The notes beneath the pieces were generated by a model. The model ran no database searches. It was not told the DNA's origin and worked only from the letters and a program-made list of their open reading frames with translations. Shown here in pieces: positions 59,935 through 64,000 of a stretch of DNA of 64,000 nucleotides. The position numbers and the translations under genes were made by a program. The DNA is taken from positions 10,353,974 to 10,417,973 of the forward strand of contig CM030716.1 in NCBI GenBank assembly GCA_017979445.1. Reading direction: 5' to 3'. Every line of letters starts with the position of its first letter. The stretch's first letter is position 1. Source of the stretch: Akebia trifoliata (lineage: Eukaryota; Streptophyta; Magnoliopsida; Ranunculales; Lardizabalaceae).

Positions 59935-60700
59935 TGCTTTTAGAATGGGGTAGGGGGTGAGGGCTAGGTTCCAGGAAGACCGTTGGTGTGGAGTTTTGCT
60001 CCTTAGGTCTCCATTCCCAAACTTATTCTCCCTGTCATTCAAGGAGGCTCAGGTGAAAGATTTCATGATTTGTTCTGATGGTCCTCTATTAAGATTTTGG
60101 GTTTAGAAGAAGCTTTAACGATTGAGAAATTTAAGAGGTCACTAGGCTTATAGAAAGTATATCTAAGGACAATCATGGTTCGGATGTTAGAAAGAATAAA
60201 GAATTCCTTGTTAAATCTTTCTATAATGCTTTGGTTTCCATCAATCTCTCTCTTTCTCCTGAAATTTCCATTTGGGGTGTAAAATCCATCCAAAATTTCC
60301 TTTTTTCATTTGGACTGCAGCCCTTGGAAAATTTCTTACCTCGGATATTATCATGGCTAAGGGAGTTACTTTGCTTAATTTTCATTTTTTGTGTAAATCA
60401 AATGAGAATCAGCTAATTGCCTTCTTATCCACTATTTTTTGTAAGAAAGGTTTGGGCTCATTTTCTATCTTTGTTCAACATGTCTTGGTATTTTCTGTCC
60501 TCTGTCTTAGCTCTTTTCCCGAGTCGGGTCATCATTGATAGCACTATTAAGTTTCATATCCTGTGGGATTTAACCCCCTTTGCAGTTTGTTGGGCATATG
60601 GAGAGAGCGTTATTGTAGGGTCTTGGGGCTGATTTTCTTCTGGAGTAAATCTTTTGTTGAATTTAGTGGTTATTTCTTTTTAAGTGTGAATACATTATTT
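59935..60700 (+). mobile_element. Decayed LINE C-terminal fragment
   Basis: Broken frames read as the end of a plant L1 protein: RFQEDRWCG, LLRSPFPNLFSLSFKEAQVK, then WGVKIHPKFPFFIWTAALGK-like and FLTSDIIMAKGVTLLNF, and finally CW.IWRERYCRV near 60590. These are the linker and zinc-binding region downstream of the reverse transcriptase. Several frameshifts and stops are present, one zinc-site Cys (LLNFHFLCK) is lost, and no A-tail is clear. Confidence 0.75.
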
Positions 60701-62164
60701 TTGTTCCAAATCCAAATTGTTCTGTTAGAAGAGGAGATATTGTTGGTGATTCCAATGAGGATGCAATCTCAAATTCCCAATCATTATCATTCTTTCTGAG
60801 AAAGAGGTACCAATATTACTCTTTCCCATCCCATATAAAAAATCCTGCATTAAGCAATCCATTTTGTAAGGAAAAATATAAAATCTGAAAGCGTCTTTAA
60901 AAGCGAATTATCCACACCATAATTCTTCCCAAAACAGACCCTCTTTGTTGTTGACTTGGAACTTAAACCCTCTTGAGAACTCGGGTTGGGACATTTAATA
61001 TACATTTTCAAATGCTACATTCATAAGAATTATGGTAGAACCATTTTCCAAACCCAAAATTATACATCCATATTTATTTATTATGTACAAGTGATGAAGA
61101 TGGGTATTCAAGTCCGGGCAACCAAAGTTCAAGTCCCATATCTATCCTTAAATAATAAGCTTCCTCTGTAAAAACGTAATTTGCTCCCCAAATCTTTAAA
61201 GTCACTTAGGAGACCTTATTCATGACTTGAGATAAAGGTTGATGATGAATTCCCAATGCTGCACTAGCTTTGGATAAAATGACATTCTCCCAATCAACCA
61301 GATGTTATTATTTGAATGCATTGTTCGGTCATGCCATAAAAAATATAATGTTCTTGACTTCCAAGACTCTAGCTTCCAATCAAAACTCTCAACAAATCAC
61401 CGAATCCCACAACGCTTAGAACTAAATTAGCTCCTAGAGGATAAGTGGGAGGAAGAGAACTGTTGATGCATGAAAAGATACTTGCTATTAGATGAAGATT
61501 TTCTATTTTTTATACCCCAACAATATTACTTCTATTAGTATTGATATTGAGTTCTGACACCTCCTCAAAGCAACACTAATAGACCCCTCAAGAAATGCTA
61601 GTGATGTATGGATGGCCTAATGAAATATAGAATATCATTGACAAACTAAAGATGTGAAATCATTGGAAGACCCATATTCACAGTAAGACCTTCCAAATTA
61701 CCATCTCCACCACCTTTGGTGAACATCACACCAATATGTTAATGCCGCAACTAGTGACATGTTCAAAAGTTAATGTCACCTCAAAGTCGTTACTGGGACA
61801 AACAAAATATTGCCTCGTCTACTATTATGGTTAATGAGCAGTTCAACTGCATTCTGTTAATATATTTTAAAACATTAACCATGTGAAGAAATAACAGTAA
61901 GATTTAATAACGTAGTTAACTATTGATGAATGTTATCTTGATGATGAATAGACATGGAATAGAACTTGAAGATGGACCAAGTCACAACGTTAGTATGGGA
62001 TGTGGTGGTTTGGTTGCTGTTGGTTGTTCTTTTAACATTTCCGAAAAGAAACTGCATATGGCAAGGGCTTGAGTGTTCCGAAGTCTTTGCTATCCGTATA
62101 CCTATGGCTTGAGTCTTTATTATTATTATTATTTTATTAATATGGTTAGACCTTTTTTAACAAT
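60701..62164. other. Intronic spacer, no exon found
   Basis: I looked for a continuation of the 58057 gene (a WLSGSD-like or zinc-finger exon) and found none. Text-like words resemble old LINE or LTR debris. Confidence 0.3.
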
Positions 62165-63230
62165 TTAGGATGAAATTGCAATAGGGATGGGCAATCAACA
62201 ACGCACCAATTGCTACATTGTTCCTTGGCTCACAAGATCTGGATGCATTTCTTTGATCTTTTTGGTGTTAGGGGTTGCCTTCAGTCCTCAGTCTAAGGTT
62301 TTTTTGAATCTTGGATGCGTTTGGGCTTTGCTTTCTCTTTGACTAAATGTATCCTTTGGTCCCTTATTGCTTTCGCCATCTCTTGGAGTATTTGGAAGGA
62401 AAAATATTGTCGGGTCTTCGAAGCATAGTCACAAAGTCAGAGTACGGGTTTAAAACAGTGAGGGAAAACTTCAGAAAAAACGAGAAGGAAATGGGAAAAA
62501 AAGGAGGAATCATTAAATTTAAAAAATATTTTATAAGTTATGAAAAATGTACATATCTAATAATATGTAAGATCTTTATTTTAATTTATTCGATATTTCC
62601 AATATAACATGTTCTCAAACATAATTATACATGTTTCGATGCCAAAAAAAGTTTACTCATCAACATATCTTTTGTTCAAAATAATAAATTATTGAAAAAA
62701 ATGAAAGATCATAACATCAAGATATTATCATCAAATCCCATATTTCTACATTTATGAAGCACCATATTCTGTTATGTATCAAATCCCACATTAAAAAAAG
62801 AAAGTGTTTAGGGGTGTTTTTTCTGTAAAAAAAAAAAAAAAATTGAAAAACCTTGTTTAAAACGTAAAAAATATGTTTAAAATGAAAAAAAGTGACTTTT
62901 TCAACAGGTCGCGTTTTTTTATTGTTTTAATCGTCAGAGGTACAAGATACGGTTGAAACGTGTTTTTTTTTCTCTAAAAAAAATTCCGTTTTTTGTTACT
63001 ATGCTTCGAAGGAAAGGAAGCATCGCTCAATAGCATCATAGTGTCAACTAAAGGTCTTTTATTTTTTTGGTTAAAGCCTTTGAAGAGTTCAAAGGTGTCT
63101 TCTTAGAGGACTTTATGGGGAGATGGGATTGGGTTTGTAGATTGTCTTGATTGTGTTGGGGTCATTGTTGTACTCTTAGTCGGTCATCTTGACCACTTTG
63201 ATGAAATCAGCTTTTACTGATAAAAAAAAC
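62165..63230 (+). mobile_element. LINE 3' fragment interrupted by a hAT-like element
   Basis: The plus strand reads HQLLHCSLAHKIWMHFFDLF (the His/Cys end of the LINE zinc motif), then AISWSIWKEKYCRVFE up to 62423. It is cut by the 580-bp insertion and resumes at 63012 with GKEASLNSIIVSTKG to a TAG at about 63101. The 3' UTR ends GCTTTTACTGATAAAAAAAAC near 63228, the usual LINE A-tail context. One stop (TAA near 62292) already breaks the frame. The joined frame continues in phase once the insertion is discounted. Confidence 0.85.
62424..63003. mobile_element. hAT-like non-autonomous element, 580 bp
   Basis: The inverted ends are CATAGTCACAA on the left and CATAGTAACAA read from the right. An exact, palindromic 8-bp target duplication CTTCGAAG lies at 62416-62423 and 63004-63011. 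The interior is A-rich, with an A16 run and repeated AAACG/CGTTT words near the right end, and no protein. It lies within the LINE fragment. Confidence 0.9.
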
Positions 63231-64000
63231 ATTGCGATAACTTTAATGTAATTAGAAGTCTATTGGTAATGATCTAATAAAAGGCCAAATCTGATGGTGC
63301 TCTGGTTTTCATAAATCTTAGACATACTCAAAATGTGACAGGCAGCTGTGCAAATTGACGGGAGAAGGATTGCATGCTCAACTATGATTCATTTCAACCG
63401 ACAGAGTCGCGGGACCGAAATTCTTTGGCCAAGTGCCCCCAAAGAAGCCTATAACGTAGACATTTGAATTACTTGCCACCCAAGTCATGGCTAGGTTTCT
63501 ACCCGTGGGTTTGGTGCGTATTGTTTCTCTAGCCCACATTCATCCAGCTCATTTGGAGGTTAACTCTTCTACTAGTTAGTTGACTAGTTCGAGATTAGTT
63601 TACTTTTTCAAGTTTCTAATTCAAGTAAATTTTTTTTCCAGAACATTTCTATTTTGAGAAGTGCTATTTGTGTCCATAATAATTACTAATTTTTTTATTA
63701 GTCTAGTTTATTGATTGTTTCTATTTTAAGATTTCTTAGTTGCTTTGCTGTAGGACTTCTGGAAAGTGATGTAATTAGAATTGGGAAGGTCCTCAACTTA
63801 AGATTTCTAGAAAGTCAGTCTTAAGTTAGTGTTTATTTATGGTTTTTAGAAAATAGAGAGATAACAGAAGAGGAAATGACGCCAAGTTGCTAAAATGTTA
63901 GCTTTTAGAATTAGAACTCTCATCACTCTAAGCAAGGGACCTTTGTTAGAGGTAGGTAGCTCTTGGATGGGGTTCTCATTGTTAATGAGTGTATTGATTC
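63231..64000. other. Intronic or intergenic end of window
   Basis: No exon seen. TTTCTAGAAAGT/TTCTGGAAAGT words near 63760-63810 suggest repeat debris. The window ends before the next exon of the 58057 gene can be found. Confidence 0.3.

Overview
This window is nuclear DNA from a flowering plant, probably a eudicot or early-diverging angiosperm; I cannot name the species. It is AT-rich, its genes are split by GT-AG introns of up to 5.5 kb, it holds a plant PPR protein, an OVATE protein and a resistance-gene LRR relic, and it is crowded with plant transposons (LINEs, SINE-like copies, Ty3-like LTR elements, and many hAT- and Mutator-type MITEs).

Layout. 0.4-1.4 kb: last two exons of an unidentified gene. 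1.4-24 kb: gene-free mosaic of repeats, including a CACTA end, a long LTR, inverted and direct copies of another LTR-like repeat, a ~1.1-kb segmental duplication with a 29-bp minisatellite in one copy, a three-unit tandem repeat split by two large insertions, and several MITEs with readable target-site duplications (TSDs). 24.3-31.3 kb: complete six-exon KDEL receptor gene (ERD2), whose third intron has filled with a LINE and MITEs. 33.5-35.4 kb: decayed LRR part of a disease-resistance gene. 38.4-46.8 kb: SEC61 alpha gene with a non-coding first exon and six coding exons; its introns hold a short LTR retrotransposon, hAT MITEs and four side-by-side foldback elements. 48.7-49.9 kb: intronless OVATE-family repressor. 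51.0-52.6 kb, minus strand: intronless E-class PPR protein resembling Arabidopsis At4g18840. 58.06 kb to the end: first exon of an organelle-targeted protein whose intron runs off the window and contains two LINE fragments, one interrupted by a hAT-like element.

Two of the genes serve the secretory pathway. SEC61 alpha forms the channel by which proteins enter the ER, and ERD2 returns escaped ER residents from the Golgi. Both have a CCACGT-core site upstream of the start or TATA box, which suggests shared bZIP or ER-stress control, but that is inference.

I found no CRISPR array, prokaryotic operon or virus, and no convincing RNA gene. The most unusual structure is the run of four nested-hairpin foldback elements in (TA)n tracts inside the last SEC61 alpha intron. 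Next is a LINE whose reading frame closes exactly when an inserted 580-bp element and one copy of its palindromic 8-bp TSD are removed.
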